64,000 bases of DNA. Origin: Thermoleophilaceae bacterium (GTDB lineage Bacteria > Actinomycetota > Thermoleophilia > Solirubrobacterales > Thermoleophilaceae). The stretch is taken from NCBI GenBank assembly GCA_014534235.1, contig JACVRW010000001.1, positions 32,114-96,113 of the forward strand, in the 5' to 3' direction. Numbering within the stretch: position 1 is the first letter of the stretch; each line of letters opens with the position of its first letter. The notes below the pieces were generated by a model. That model ran no database searches and had not been told where the DNA came from. It saw only the letters and a program-made list of their open reading frames with translations. The translations under genes and the position numbers were made by a program. Below, in pieces: positions 1 to 8,595 of this stretch.

Positions 1-102
1 AAGCTGGTCCTCCAGGGCCGGCTCGACCAGCAGTTCGAGCCGCTCGACCAGCGCTTCCGCCCGCTCACAGCCGGTGACGAGACGCAGGAGCCCCCGCGGT
101 GA
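1..102 (+). CDS. C-terminal end of an unidentified protein (partial)
   Basis: An open frame enters from the left edge and ends at TGA 100-102. Only 33 residues are visible. They are hydrophilic and rich in Arg, Gln and Pro, and show no recognisable motif. The stop overlaps the GTG start of the next small gene in a GTGA arrangement, so the two are probably translationally coupled and may belong to the formate dehydrogenase operon. The function cannot be told from what is in the window. Confidence 0.55.
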   Translation, partial: KLVLQGRLDQQFEPLDQRFRPLTAGDETQEPPR

Positions 103-275
103 GGGAGCGGCTCGGGGCCTTCACGCTCGCCGCGCTCGTCGTCGCGCTCGTGCTGATGCTCCTTTTCGAGACCACACTCACGCGCATCGGCGGGGTGGTG
201 GCCATGTTCACCTTCATCGTCTCCGGGATCTTCCTGATCGCGAGCCCGGCCTTCCTCGACGCCGAGGAGGAATAA
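99..275 (+). CDS. Small two-helix membrane protein ahead of formate dehydrogenase
   Basis: A 58-residue protein starts at GTG 99, overlapping the previous stop as GTGA. It has two hydrophobic stretches (about residues 8-24 and 31-49) separated by a short polar turn, and an acidic end (DAEEE). That pattern fits a double-spanning inner-membrane peptide. It lies 46 bp upstream of fdhA on the same strand. I do not recognise the family; a role in assembly or anchoring of the dehydrogenase is only suggested by position. The gap before fdhA holds a short CCCGG-TTCT-CCGGG hairpin at about 291-304. Confidence 0.5.
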   Translation: MRERLGAFTLAALVVALVLMLLFETTLTRIGGVVAMFTFIVSGIFLIASPAFLDAEEE

Positions 276-321
276 CATCCGCGACTGCCGCCCGGTTCTC
301 CGGGTAGCCGAGGCGAAGGGC

Positions 322-3300
322 ATGGAGAGCGACGGCGAGCAGCGAGGCGACCGCGGCGGGGATCGCCCGCGGCTGTTCCAGCGGCTTCGCGAGCTCCCGG
401 TCGTGGGGCGCGCCGCGGACTGGGGGCTCGGCCCGGCGGCGGTGTCGAAGAACACGAAACGGGCGGGAGCCCGCATTGCCGGTCTTGAGGTGACCGAGTC
501 GGTCTGCCCCTACTGCGCCGTCGGCTGCGGGCAGCTCGTGTACACGCGCGACGGCGAGCTGGTCGACATTGAGGGCAACCCTCGCTCGCCGATCAACCAG
601 GGGACGCTCTGCCCGAAGGGCCAGGCCTCGCGGCAGCTGATCCAGCAGCCCGGCCGGCTGACCAAGGTCCTCTACCGCCGCCCGCACGGCACCGAGTGGG
701 AGGAGCTCGACCTCGAGCGGGCGATGGACATGATCGCCGAGCGGGTGATCGCCGCCCGCGAGAACCACTGGCAGGAGACGCACGAGAACGGCTGGCGGGT
801 CGACCGCACGCTCGGCTTCGCGCACCTCGGCGGCGCGACGCTCGACAACGAGGAGAACTACTTCATCAAGAAGCTGTTCACGGCGCTCGGCGCCGTGCAG
901 ATCGAGAACCAGGCCCGCATATGACACTCCTCCACGGTGCCCGGTCTGGGCACCTCGTTCGGTCGCGGAGGGGCCACCAACTTCCAGCAGGACTTCCAGC
1001 AGTCGGACTGCGTCTGGATCCAGGGCTCGTCGCTGGTGGAGGCACACCCGGTCGGCTCCCGCTGGATGATGAAGGCGCGGGAGCGGGGCGCGAAGATCAT
1101 CCACGTCGACCCGCATTACTCGCGCACGAGCGCCGTCGCGGACGTCTACGTACAGATCCGCGCCGGAAGTGACATCGCGTTCCTCGGCGGGTTGATCCGC
1201 CACATCATCGAGACGGAGTCCTACTTCAAGGACTACGTCGTCAACTACACGAACGCGCCGGTCATCATCAACGAGCGCTACCAGGGGCCGGAGGAGCTCG
1301 ACGGCCTCTTCTCCGGGTTCGACCCCGGCAGCGGGACCTACGACACCACCACCTGGCTGCCCGAGAACGCCGAGGCCCCGTCCGCCTCCGGGCAGCCCGA
1401 GCACGCGACGCAGGCGTTCGACGAGAAGACCGGCGCCGGCATGGGCGTGAGCGAGGTCCCGGAGGACCCCACGCTCCAGCACCCGCGCTGCGTCTTCCAG
1501 ATCCTGAAGCGCCACTACGCCCGCTACACGCCCGAGATGGTGGAGCGGATCTGCGGCTGCTCGAAGGAGGACCTCCTGCACGTGGCCGAGACGCTGATCG
1601 AGAACTCCGGTCGCGAGCGCACCAGCATGCTCGCCTACGCCGTCGGCTGGACGCAGCACAGCACCGGCGTCCAGACGATTCGCGCCGGTGCGATCATCCA
1701 GCTCCTCCTCGGCAACGTGGGGCGGCCCGGCGGCGGGATCATGGCCATGCGCGGCCACGCCTCGATCCAGGGCTCGAGCGACATCCCCACGCTCTACGAC
1801 ATCCTGCCCGGCTACCTGCGCATGCCGCGGGCGCGCGAGCAGCACCTGACGCTCGCGGACTACATCGAGGCGGGCAGCACGAAGCGCGGCTGGTGGGCCA
1901 ACTTCGACAAGTACATCGTCTCCCTCTTGAAGGCCTGGTTCGGCGACGCCGCCACCGCCGAGAACGACTACGGCTTCCCCTACCTGCCGAAGATCTCCGG
2001 CAACCACTCCCACTTCCCTACGATGCTGCGCGCTGTCGACGGCGGTCTCGACGGCCTGTTCGTCATGGGCCAGAACCCGGCGGTCGGCTCGCAGCACTCG
2101 GGCCTGCAGCGGCGCGCGCTGGCCCAGCTCAAGTGGCTGGTCGTACGCGACCTCGCCGACCTCGAGACCGCGAGCTTCTGGAGGGAGTCGCCGGAGGTGC
2201 GCTCGGGGGAGCTTCGGCCGGAGGACATCGGGACGGAGGTCTTCCTGATGCCAGCCGCCACGCACGTCGAGAAGGCGGGCCACTTCACGAATACCCAGCG
2301 GCTCCTGCAGTGGCGGGACAAGGCCCTCGAGCCCCCGGGCGACGCCCGCTCCGAGCTCCACTTCACCTACCACCTCGGCAAGAGGATCAAGGCCCACTAC
2401 GCGAACTCCGACCGCGAGCGCGACTGGCCGATCCGCAACCTGACGTGGGACTACCCCGAGCACGGCCCGCACGCGGAGCCGAGCGCCGAGGACGTGCTGC
2501 GCGAGATCAACGGCTACGAGCTCACCACCGGCAAGCTCGTGAACTCGTTCACGGAGCTGCGGAACGACGGCACGACCTCGTGCGGGTGCTGGATCTACTC
2601 GGGCTGCTTCGCCGACAACGTGAACCAAACCCGCCGCCGCAACCCCGGCGACATCGACTCGCCGGGCGGCTGGGTCTCCCCCGAGTGGGGCTGGGCCTGG
2701 CCCGCGAACCGCCGCATCTTCTACAACCGCGCCTCGGCAGACCCGGAGGGCAGGCCCTGGTCCGAGCGCAAGAAGTACATCTGGTGGGACGAGGAGCAGG
2801 CCCGCTGGACGGGCTACGACGTCCCCGACTTCCCGCCCAACAAGCGCCCGGACTACCGGCCGACCGACGACGCGGCCGGCGTCGAGGGCATAGGCGGCGA
2901 CGACCCGTTCATCATGATGCCCGACGGCCGCGCCCAGCTGTTCGCGCCGACCGGCCCACTCGACGGGCCGTTGCCGACCTATTACGAGCCGTTCGAGTCG
3001 CCGTTCACGAACGCGCTCTACCCCAAGATCGGCGGCAACCCGTGCGGCGTCTACTGGAGCCGGCCGGACAACCCGCTGAACGTGTCCCGCAGCCGGGAGT
3101 ACCCGGTGGTCGCGTCCACGTTCCGGCTCACGGAGCAGCACACGGCGGGCGCGATGAGCCGCAACCTGCCGTGGCTGGCGGAGCTCCAGCCGGAGATGTT
3201 CGTGGAGATCAACCCCCAGCTCGCGCGCGAGCGGGGGATCGAGGACGGCGGCTGGATGACCGTCATGACCGAGCGCGGGGAGATCGAGGCGCGGGCGAAG

Positions 3301-3717
3301 GTCACGAGCCGCCTGCAGCCGCTGCGGATGGGCGACGAGGTCGTGCACCAGATCTCAATGCCCTGGCACTGGGGCACCTACCGGAGCTCGGAGCAGGGCG
3401 TGACCGGCGACAGCGTCAACGACATCATCCCGCTGAGCGGCGACCCCAATACCACGATCGAGGACAAGACCTTCTCGTGTGACGTGCGCGCCGGGCGGCG
3501 CCGTGGCGAGTCCACGTGCCGGCTGGCGCACGAGCACGAGCACGTGGACCAGATGACTCGCGAGGGTGACCACGAGGCCGAGCTGCCGCATAAGGCGGTG
3601 CACACGCTGTCGAGCCTCTACGAGCTGCCCGTTCCGGGCGACAGGGAGGCCCGCGAGCCGCCCGAGGGCTGGGAAGCGGCCCGCGAGCTCGCACGCGACC
3701 CGGGGAGGACCGGATGA
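322..3717 (+). CDS. fdhA: Formate dehydrogenase catalytic subunit, selenocysteine-containing
   Basis: This is the molybdopterin subunit of a membrane-associated formate dehydrogenase (FdnG-like), oxidising formate to CO2. It is read as 1131 residues through an in-frame TGA at 922-924, taken as selenocysteine 201. The context NQARI-Sec-H followed by TFGRG-like GTSFGRGGATN matches the active site of Sec formate dehydrogenases. Both sides of the TGA are in one frame, and neither half makes sense alone. N-terminal 4Fe-4S ligands are Cys62, 65, 69 and 97. The molybdopterin-dinucleotide domain is near the C-terminus, followed by a charged, His-rich extension of about 75 residues after the usual FSCDVRAGR end. 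No twin-arginine signal is visible, so the enzyme may face the cytoplasm. A GAAGGG ribosome site precedes ATG 322. Its stop overlaps the fdhB start (ATGA). Confidence 0.93.
925..960 (+). promoter_or_regulatory. SECIS element directing selenocysteine insertion at TGA 922
   Basis: Just after the in-frame TGA lies a perfect 7-bp stem, GGTGCCC at 936-942 pairing with GGGCACC at 948-954, around the 5-nt loop GGTCT (943-947). The loop starts 18 nt after the TGA. A GGUCU apical loop at this distance is the hallmark of the Escherichia coli fdhF/fdnG SECIS bound by SelB. The hairpin sits inside the coding sequence, as bacterial SECIS elements do. Confidence 0.9.
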
Positions 3718-4814
3718 CGAGCGCGGCGCCCACCGAGATCGCCGTCCGCCGGGACGGAGCCGTGCGCATGGGCTTCTTCACGGACACGACGGTGTGCATC
3801 GGCTGCAAGTCATGCGAGGTGGCCTGCAAGCAGTGGAACGACCTGCCCGCCGACGGCTATCAGTTCCGCAAGGGCGGCTCGTACGACCACACGGGCGCGC
3901 TCGGCGCGTCGACGTGGCGGCACGTCCGGTTCGTGGAGCGGCTCGAGCCTTCGCCGGCGGCGCGGGCGGACGCGGAGGCCGCGCTCGCTGCGGGCGGCGG
4001 CGGGCACGTGCCGAACATCCCCGCCACCGGTGGCGGGCTCCCGAGGCCGGAGGAGCTCGGCGGCGCGGGCGGCGGCGGGCTTCCCACCCCGGAGGAGCTC
4101 GGCGGCGCGGGCGGCGGCGCGCGGCCGGAGGAGGTGCCGGACCTCGTCCAGTGGGCTGAGCAGAACGGCGACACGCCGGTGGTGGGCGAGGGCGACGTGG
4201 ACGTCGGGGCCGCGGTGGCCGCCATGGACCGCTGGCTCTTCATGTCCGACGTCTGCAAGCACTGCACGAACGCCGGCTGCCTCGACGCCTGTCCCACCGG
4301 GGCGATCATCCGGACCGAGTTCCAGACCGTCGTGATCCAACCGGACGTGTGCAACGGCTGCGGCTACTGCATCCCGTCCTGCCCGTTCGGCGTGCCGAAT
4401 CGCGACCCCTACGACGGCCGCGCCGCCAAGTGCACGCTCTGCTACGACCGCCTGCAGGACGGGCTCGAGCCGGCGTGCGCCAAGGCATGCCCCACCGACT
4501 CGATCCAGTTCGGCCCGTACGACGAGCTGGTCGAGACGGCCAAGGGGCGGGTCGTCGCGCTGCACGAGCGCGGCGTCGAGTCGGCCTACCTCTACGGCGC
4601 CGGCGACGAGCCGGGCGAGCAGCTCGCGGGCGGCCTCGGCGCCTTCTTCCTGCTGACGGAGGCGCCCGAGCGCTTTGGGCTGCCGGCGCGGGCGGATTCG
4701 CCGGCGCAGGAGAACGGCCCGTACGCCACGGCGGCTGGCCTGGCCGCCGCGGCGCTCGCGGCGCTCGGCACGATCGCGAGCTTCGCGGTCGCGCGCCGGC
4801 GGGGGCGCGGATGA
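3714..4814 (+). CDS. fdhB: Formate dehydrogenase iron-sulfur (beta) subunit
   Basis: A 366-residue electron-transfer subunit that carries electrons from FdhA to the membrane anchor. Four cysteine clusters bind 4Fe-4S centres: CIGCKSCEVAC near residue 28, CKHCTNAGCLDACP near 180, CNGCGYCIPSCPFG near 214, and CTLCYDR through CAKACP near 240-265. The last 30 residues form one membrane helix ending RRRGRG, as in FdnH-type subunits. It starts at ATG 3714 overlapping the fdhA stop and ends overlapping the next gene, so the three genes are tightly coupled. Odd feature: a Gly/Pro-rich insert with a 14-residue tandem repeat between the first and second clusters. Confidence 0.93.
   Translation: MTSAAPTEIAVRRDGAVRMGFFTDTTVCIGCKSCEVACKQWNDLPADGYQFRKGGSYDHTGALGASTWRHVRFVERLEPSPAARADAEAALAAGGGGHVPNIPATGGGLPRPEELGGAGGGGLPTPEELGGAGGGARPEEVPDLVQWAEQNGDTPVVGEGDVDVGAAVAAMDRWLFMSDVCKHCTNAGCLDACPTGAIIRTEFQTVVIQPDVCNGCGYCIPSCPFGVPNRDPYDGRAAKCTLCYDRLQDGLEPACAKACPTDSIQFGPYDELVETAKGRVVALHERGVESAYLYGAGDEPGEQLAGGLGAFFLLTEAPERFGLPARADSPAQENGPYATAAGLAAAALAALGTIASFAVARRRGRG
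4029..4112 (+). repeat. 42-bp tandem repeat inside fdhB
   Basis: Two head-to-tail 42-bp copies (4029-4070, 4071-4112) encode GGGLPxPEELGGAG twice, with R or T at the variable place. A partial third copy (GGARPEE) follows. The reading frame is kept. The repeat sits in a flexible insert of fdhB, between the first and second iron-sulfur motifs. Confidence 0.85.
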
Positions 4815-6004
4815 CCCACGCGCACGGTCCGCCGCCCGAGAAGCGAATCCTGCGTCGCTTCTCCGAGGAGGGAGACAAGCCCCCGGGGCGCGACATGCCG
4901 CCGGCGGTGGGCACCCGCGGCCAGCCCGCCAGCTGGCGGCGCGCGGTGGAGGGAGCCGCCGTGGCGCTGGCGCGGCGCGCCTGGGAGGACGCCCGCTGGT
5001 CGTACCTCTACAAGGACGACACTGACTACGCGAAGCGGGCGGCCGCGGACGGCCAGGTCCCCGAGGCGGCGCGGCGGATGCGCGGTGGTGCGGAGCCCCC
5101 CGAGGTGATCCAGGGGCCGTTCATCCACCCCGCGGTGTGGACGTGGGAGGTGCCGCTCTACTTCTGGTTCGGCGGGATCGCCACGGGGTCGTCGTTCGTC
5201 GCGCTGGCGGCCGACCTGGCCGGGTACCCCCGGTCGGCGGCCACCGCGCGCAAGGTCGCGCTCGGCGCCATCATGCCCTCGGCCCCTCTGCTGGTCCTCG
5301 ACCTCGGCCGCCCGCTGCGCTTCCTCAACATGCTGCGGATCTTCAAGCCGCGCTCGGCGATGTCGATGGGCGCCTGGTGCCTTACCGCCTTCACGAACGC
5401 GGCGGGCGCCGCGGTCACGGCCGACGTGCTCGGGCGCACGCGGACCGCTCGCGCGCTCGGTGCCGTCACCGCGCTCTTTGGCACCTACCTCGGGTCGTAC
5501 ACCGGGATGCTGCTCGCGTCGACGGCGGTGCCGGTGTGGGCCCGCAGCCGCCTGTTCCTGCCGCCGATCTTCGTCTGTACCGCCACGGCGACGGGCGCGG
5601 CGGCCACCAGGCTCGCGCTCGCCGCCACCGGGCTGCCGCCCGGCCACCCCACGCGCGTCGCCCTCGGCACGGTCGAGACGGCCGCGATGGGGATGGAGCT
5701 CGCGCTGTCGAGCGTGAACGAGCGTCGCCTCGGACGGCTCGCCCACGCGCTCGAGGAGGGGCGGCCCGGCTCGCTCTTCAAGCTGGCCAAGTGGGGAGTT
5801 CGCGCGGGGCTCGCCCTGCGCCTGGCGCGGGGGCGCGGCGGCCCATGGGCGCACCACCTGGCTAGCGTCCTCTACATCCTCTCGGGGCTCGCGTTCCGCT
5901 TCGCCTGGGTCGGCGCCGGACGCAGATCGGCGACCGACGACAGGGCGGTCGCGTGGGCGGCGCGGACGGCTCGTCAGCCGGCCAGCCGCTCGACGCCCGC
6001 GTAG
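4811..6004 (+). CDS. nrfD: NrfD/PsrC-type membrane anchor of formate dehydrogenase
   Basis: A 397-residue polytopic protein of the NrfD/polysulfide-reductase membrane-subunit family, which passes electrons from the iron-sulfur subunit to quinone. The first 110 residues are hydrophilic. Membrane segments begin near the family motif region VPLYFWFGGIATGSS, and DLGRPLRFLNML is a typical NrfD signature between helices. I chose ATG 4811 because it overlaps the fdhB stop as ATGA. Use of an NrfD anchor instead of a cytochrome b556 FdnI subunit separates this enzyme from the E. coli Fdn complex. The 3' end overlaps the convergent fdhD by 31 bp. Confidence 0.85.
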   Translation: MTHAHGPPPEKRILRRFSEEGDKPPGRDMPPAVGTRGQPASWRRAVEGAAVALARRAWEDARWSYLYKDDTDYAKRAAADGQVPEAARRMRGGAEPPEVIQGPFIHPAVWTWEVPLYFWFGGIATGSSFVALAADLAGYPRSAATARKVALGAIMPSAPLLVLDLGRPLRFLNMLRIFKPRSAMSMGAWCLTAFTNAAGAAVTADVLGRTRTARALGAVTALFGTYLGSYTGMLLASTAVPVWARSRLFLPPIFVCTATATGAAATRLALAATGLPPGHPTRVALGTVETAAMGMELALSSVNERRLGRLAHALEEGRPGSLFKLAKWGVRAGLALRLARGRGGPWAHHLASVLYILSGLAFRFAWVGAGRRSATDDRAVAWAARTARQPASRSTPA

Positions 6005-6786
6005 ACGTTGAACGAGTCGCCGCGGACGAAGCCGCACAGGAGCATGCCGCGCTCCCTGGCCAGGTCGACGGCGAGCGTCGACGGCGCGCCGACCGCCACG
6101 ACGCCGGCCATGCCGGCCACGCCCGCCTTCTGCACGAGCTCGAAGCCCGCTCGCCCGCTGAGACAGGCGATGACGCCCGGCAACGGGTAGCTGCCCTCGA
6201 GCAGGAGGGCCCCCACTGCCTTGTCGATCGCGTTGTGACGCCCGACGTCCTCGCGGAGGGCGAGCAGCCGCCCGTCCGCGTCGAAGAGCCCGGTGGCGTG
6301 GAGGCCACCGGTGCGCTCGAAGCCGGCCTGGGCCGCGCGCGTCGCGCTCGGCAGGCGGAGGACCAGCTCCGGCTCGACCGGCCGGCCCGGCTCGACCGGC
6401 GGCGCCGCCCGATCGACGAACTCGAGCGCCGCCTTGCCGCACACCCCGCAAGCCGAGGTGAGCGAGAACCGGCGCTCGCCGGCCGGGTCGCGGCGGAGCC
6501 CGTTCCGCGTGCGCAGCTCCACGATGTTGGCCGCGAAGTCCTCCGTCGGGCCGACGGACGCGACGTCCTTGCGGCCCCCTATCAGCGCCTCGCCCGCGAG
6601 AAAGCCGACGGCGAGCTCCTCGTCCTCGCCGGGCGTGCGCATCGCCACCGCGATCGGCTCGCCGTCCACGCGGATCTCGAGCGGCTCCTCGACGGCCACC
6701 TCGTCGCGTACGCGCTCGCGCCTGCCCTCGCTGCCGACGCGCTCGATCCAGGCGCGCGCCACGTGCGGCTCGATGGTGACGGTCAC
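5974..6786 (-). CDS. fdhD: FdhD, sulfur carrier for formate dehydrogenase activation
   Basis: A 270-residue FdhD protein. The family moves sulfur from a cysteine desulfurase to the bis-MGD cofactor of formate dehydrogenase, which is needed for activity. The conserved cysteine pair is visible as SACGVCG (Cys113, Cys116), along with the family segments GEALI, RHNAIDK and SGRAGFE. It is convergent to the fdh operon that it serves. Its upstream region carries a perfect CRP-type palindrome about 90 bp before the start codon. Confidence 0.93.
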   Translation of the reverse strand: MTVTIEPHVARAWIERVGSEGRRERVRDEVAVEEPLEIRVDGEPIAVAMRTPGEDEELAVGFLAGEALIGGRKDVASVGPTEDFAANIVELRTRNGLRRDPAGERRFSLTSACGVCGKAALEFVDRAAPPVEPGRPVEPELVLRLPSATRAAQAGFERTGGLHATGLFDADGRLLALREDVGRHNAIDKAVGALLLEGSYPLPGVIACLSGRAGFELVQKAGVAGMAGVVAVGAPSTLAVDLARERGMLLCGFVRGDSFNVYAGVERLAG

Positions 6787-6871
6787 GGAACCCGGCTACC
6801 CGCCGGTGCCTGGCCGCAAGCACCGGGAGCAGGAGCGCCGCGCGGCGACGGGCGTGAGGCGCCGGCGGGCG

Positions 6872-6887
6872 TGTGAGATTGCTCACA
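6872..6887. promoter_or_regulatory. CRP/FNR-family operator (TGTGA-N6-TCACA)
   Basis: TGTGA at 6872-6876 and TCACA at 6883-6887 form a perfect inverted repeat with a 6-bp spacer. This is exactly the consensus of CRP and of actinobacterial GlxR-like regulators. The site lies in the divergent gap, 85 bp upstream of fdhD and 90 bp upstream of a small plus-strand reading frame, so it could control either. No CRP-family gene is in the window. Confidence 0.6.
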
Positions 6888-6976
6888 GACGACTCGCACG
6901 TGTCTCCAAGCAGGGGTAGTCTGGATTTAGAGGACTCGCCGGCGACTCGTGACCAGCGGGACGCCAATTGCGGACT

Positions 6977-7186
6977 ATGGACACCGCGGAACAAGCATCA
7001 TTAACGCGCGCAGCGTCGCCGGTCGCCCGGTTGGAGCTGACTCAGGCCAAGCCGTTGAGGCTTGCGCCCGCCAAGCCCGAGCTGAATCGGCAGGAGCGGG
7101 CGGTCTTGACCGCGTATCTCCTGATGATTGCGCTGATCGTTGCGTTCCTAGCGGTAACGGGCCTCGTGGCATCGCCATGGGCATGA
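6977..7186 (+). CDS. Possible small single-helix membrane protein
   Basis: A 69-residue reading frame from ATG 6977. The N-terminal two-thirds is polar and Ala/Arg-rich, and it ends with one hydrophobic helix (about residues 45-66) and a short tail. No family is recognised and no good ribosome site is visible, so the call rests on the membrane-helix pattern and on its place downstream of the CRP-type site. It could be a chance frame. Confidence 0.35.
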   Translation: MDTAEQASLTRAASPVARLELTQAKPLRLAPAKPELNRQERAVLTAYLLMIALIVAFLAVTGLVASPWA

Positions 7187-7588
7187 TCCGCCCGGTGGGC
7201 TCGAGCATCACGGGCGTCTGAGCGCGAGGCGCAACACTCCTCTTCCAGCCCCGTCGGCGGCGACTCGACGGCGTCGGTCGCGACTCCCACCGGCCGGTCC
7301 GTTCCGGCGGGCAAGCACCACAAGCTGCGCGGTGACCCCGCCGGCCACGGGGCCTGGGCGGGCTGGCCGCGGCGGCCCCGTCGTCCGGCGCGCCCTGAGC
7401 GTTACCCGCTCCTCGAGTGCGCCGTCGTCCTCGCCGCGCAGCACGGCCACGAGCCGTTCCACGCCGCGCCGGCCACTCTCCTCGAGGGGCTGGTGGCGGG
7501 CGCCGGTTCTTCCGAGGCTCCGCGCAGCGGGCCTCGTCCGCGCTGCGGCTATCGCTTATTCACGAACCGAGCGGGAACACTCGTCGCA
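7187..7588. other. 402-bp stretch without a supported gene
   Basis: Several short frames run through this stretch, but none has a family signature. One plus-strand frame entering the aldo/keto reductase from upstream (from about 7400) contains a mildly protein-like segment (LLECAVVLAAQHGHEP) and may be a relic. No hairpin terminator or strong promoter stands out. Confidence 0.4.
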
Positions 7589-8437
7589 ATGACGACGGAC
7601 ACAGGCCGGCCCGACCAACCCCGTCACGCGGAGCTGGGCGACGGTAGGACGATCCCCCGCATCGGCTTCGGTGTCTTCCAGGTGCCCCGTGAACAGACGG
7701 TCGACGCCGTCGGCTACGCGCTCCGCACGGGATACCGAGCCGTGGACACGGCCGCGGCCTACGGGAACGAACGCGAGGTCGGGGAAGCTATCCGCGGAAG
7801 CTCGCTCGACCGGGAGGAGGTCTTCGTTACGACGAAGCTCTGGAACAGCGACCACGGCCGTAGATCCGCGGATCGGGCCCTCGCTCGGAGTCTCGACCGT
7901 CTCGGGTTCGACTACGTCGACCTCTACCTGATCCACTGGCCGGCCCCGGCCCGCGGCCTGTACGTGGACACCTGGGAGGCGCTGATCGAGCTGCAGGTCG
8001 CCGGGCGTGCGCGGTCGATCGGCGTCTCGAACTTTGACATCGAGCACCTCGAGCAGGTCATCGATGCCACCGGAGTGGTGCCCGCGGTCAACCAGGTCGA
8101 GCTGCACCCGCGCCTCCAGCAGGCGGAGCTACGCAGGTTCCACGCCGACCACAGCATCGTCACGGAGGCTTGGAGTCCGATCGCCAAGGGCAGGGTGCTC
8201 GACGACCCGGTGGTCAGGGAGCTCGCCGCGAGCTATGGCAAGACGCCCGCACAGATCGTCCTGCGCTGGCATCTGCAGCTCGGGAACGTCGTAATCCCGA
8301 AGTCCGTAACGCCGGAGAGGATCGGGGAGAACTTCCGGATCTTCGACTTCACGCTCGACGACGAGGCGATGGGGAGGATCGACGCCCTCGATGCGGGGGA
8401 GCGCACCGGTCCCGAGCCGGCCACGTTCAACGGCTGA
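7589..8437 (+). CDS. Aldo/keto reductase
   Basis: A 282-residue NADPH-dependent aldo/keto reductase in the 2,5-diketo-gluconate reductase-like group. The catalytic tetrad is visible: Asp53 and Tyr58 in AVDTAAAYGNE, Lys83 in TTKLWN and His116 in YLIHWP. GVSNF and the C-terminal IPKSVTPERI cofactor-binding segment are also typical. The frame is open further upstream, but ATG 7589 matches the usual N-terminus and has GGGAAC upstream; the extra sequence has no family similarity. The physiological substrate cannot be told. It is convergent with the MMPL gene, with a strong hairpin between them. Confidence 0.88.
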   Translation: MTTDTGRPDQPRHAELGDGRTIPRIGFGVFQVPREQTVDAVGYALRTGYRAVDTAAAYGNEREVGEAIRGSSLDREEVFVTTKLWNSDHGRRSADRALARSLDRLGFDYVDLYLIHWPAPARGLYVDTWEALIELQVAGRARSIGVSNFDIEHLEQVIDATGVVPAVNQVELHPRLQQAELRRFHADHSIVTEAWSPIAKGRVLDDPVVRELAASYGKTPAQIVLRWHLQLGNVVIPKSVTPERIGENFRIFDFTLDDEAMGRIDALDAGERTGPEPATFNG

Positions 8438-8562
8438 GGCGCCGGCTCGCGTGCCAGCTGCGGCACGCCGCCGCCCGTGCCCCGGGACGCTGTGCGTCGC
8501 GCGCTCCCGTTAGGCTGCCGGTCGGCTCGGACGCCGCGACCGGCACGATCATCCGCAGCCGA

Positions 8563-8595
8563 GCGGAGGGACGACCCCTAGGGTCGTCCCTCCGC
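8563..8595. terminator. 15-bp hairpin between convergent genes, loop formed by a stop codon
   Basis: A perfect 15-bp stem (GCGGAGGGACGACCC at 8563-8577 with its complement at 8581-8595) has a loop of only three bases, CTA. Read on the minus strand, those bases are the TAG stop of the MMPL gene. The place between two convergent genes suggests a bidirectional terminator; there is no T-tract. Confidence 0.7.

Noticed and set aside
214-3348. A 1044-residue open frame on the minus strand opposite fdhA
   Set aside because: It is antisense to a clear formate dehydrogenase gene, has shuffled Arg/Val/Ala composition and no family motif; long antisense frames are common at this GC content.
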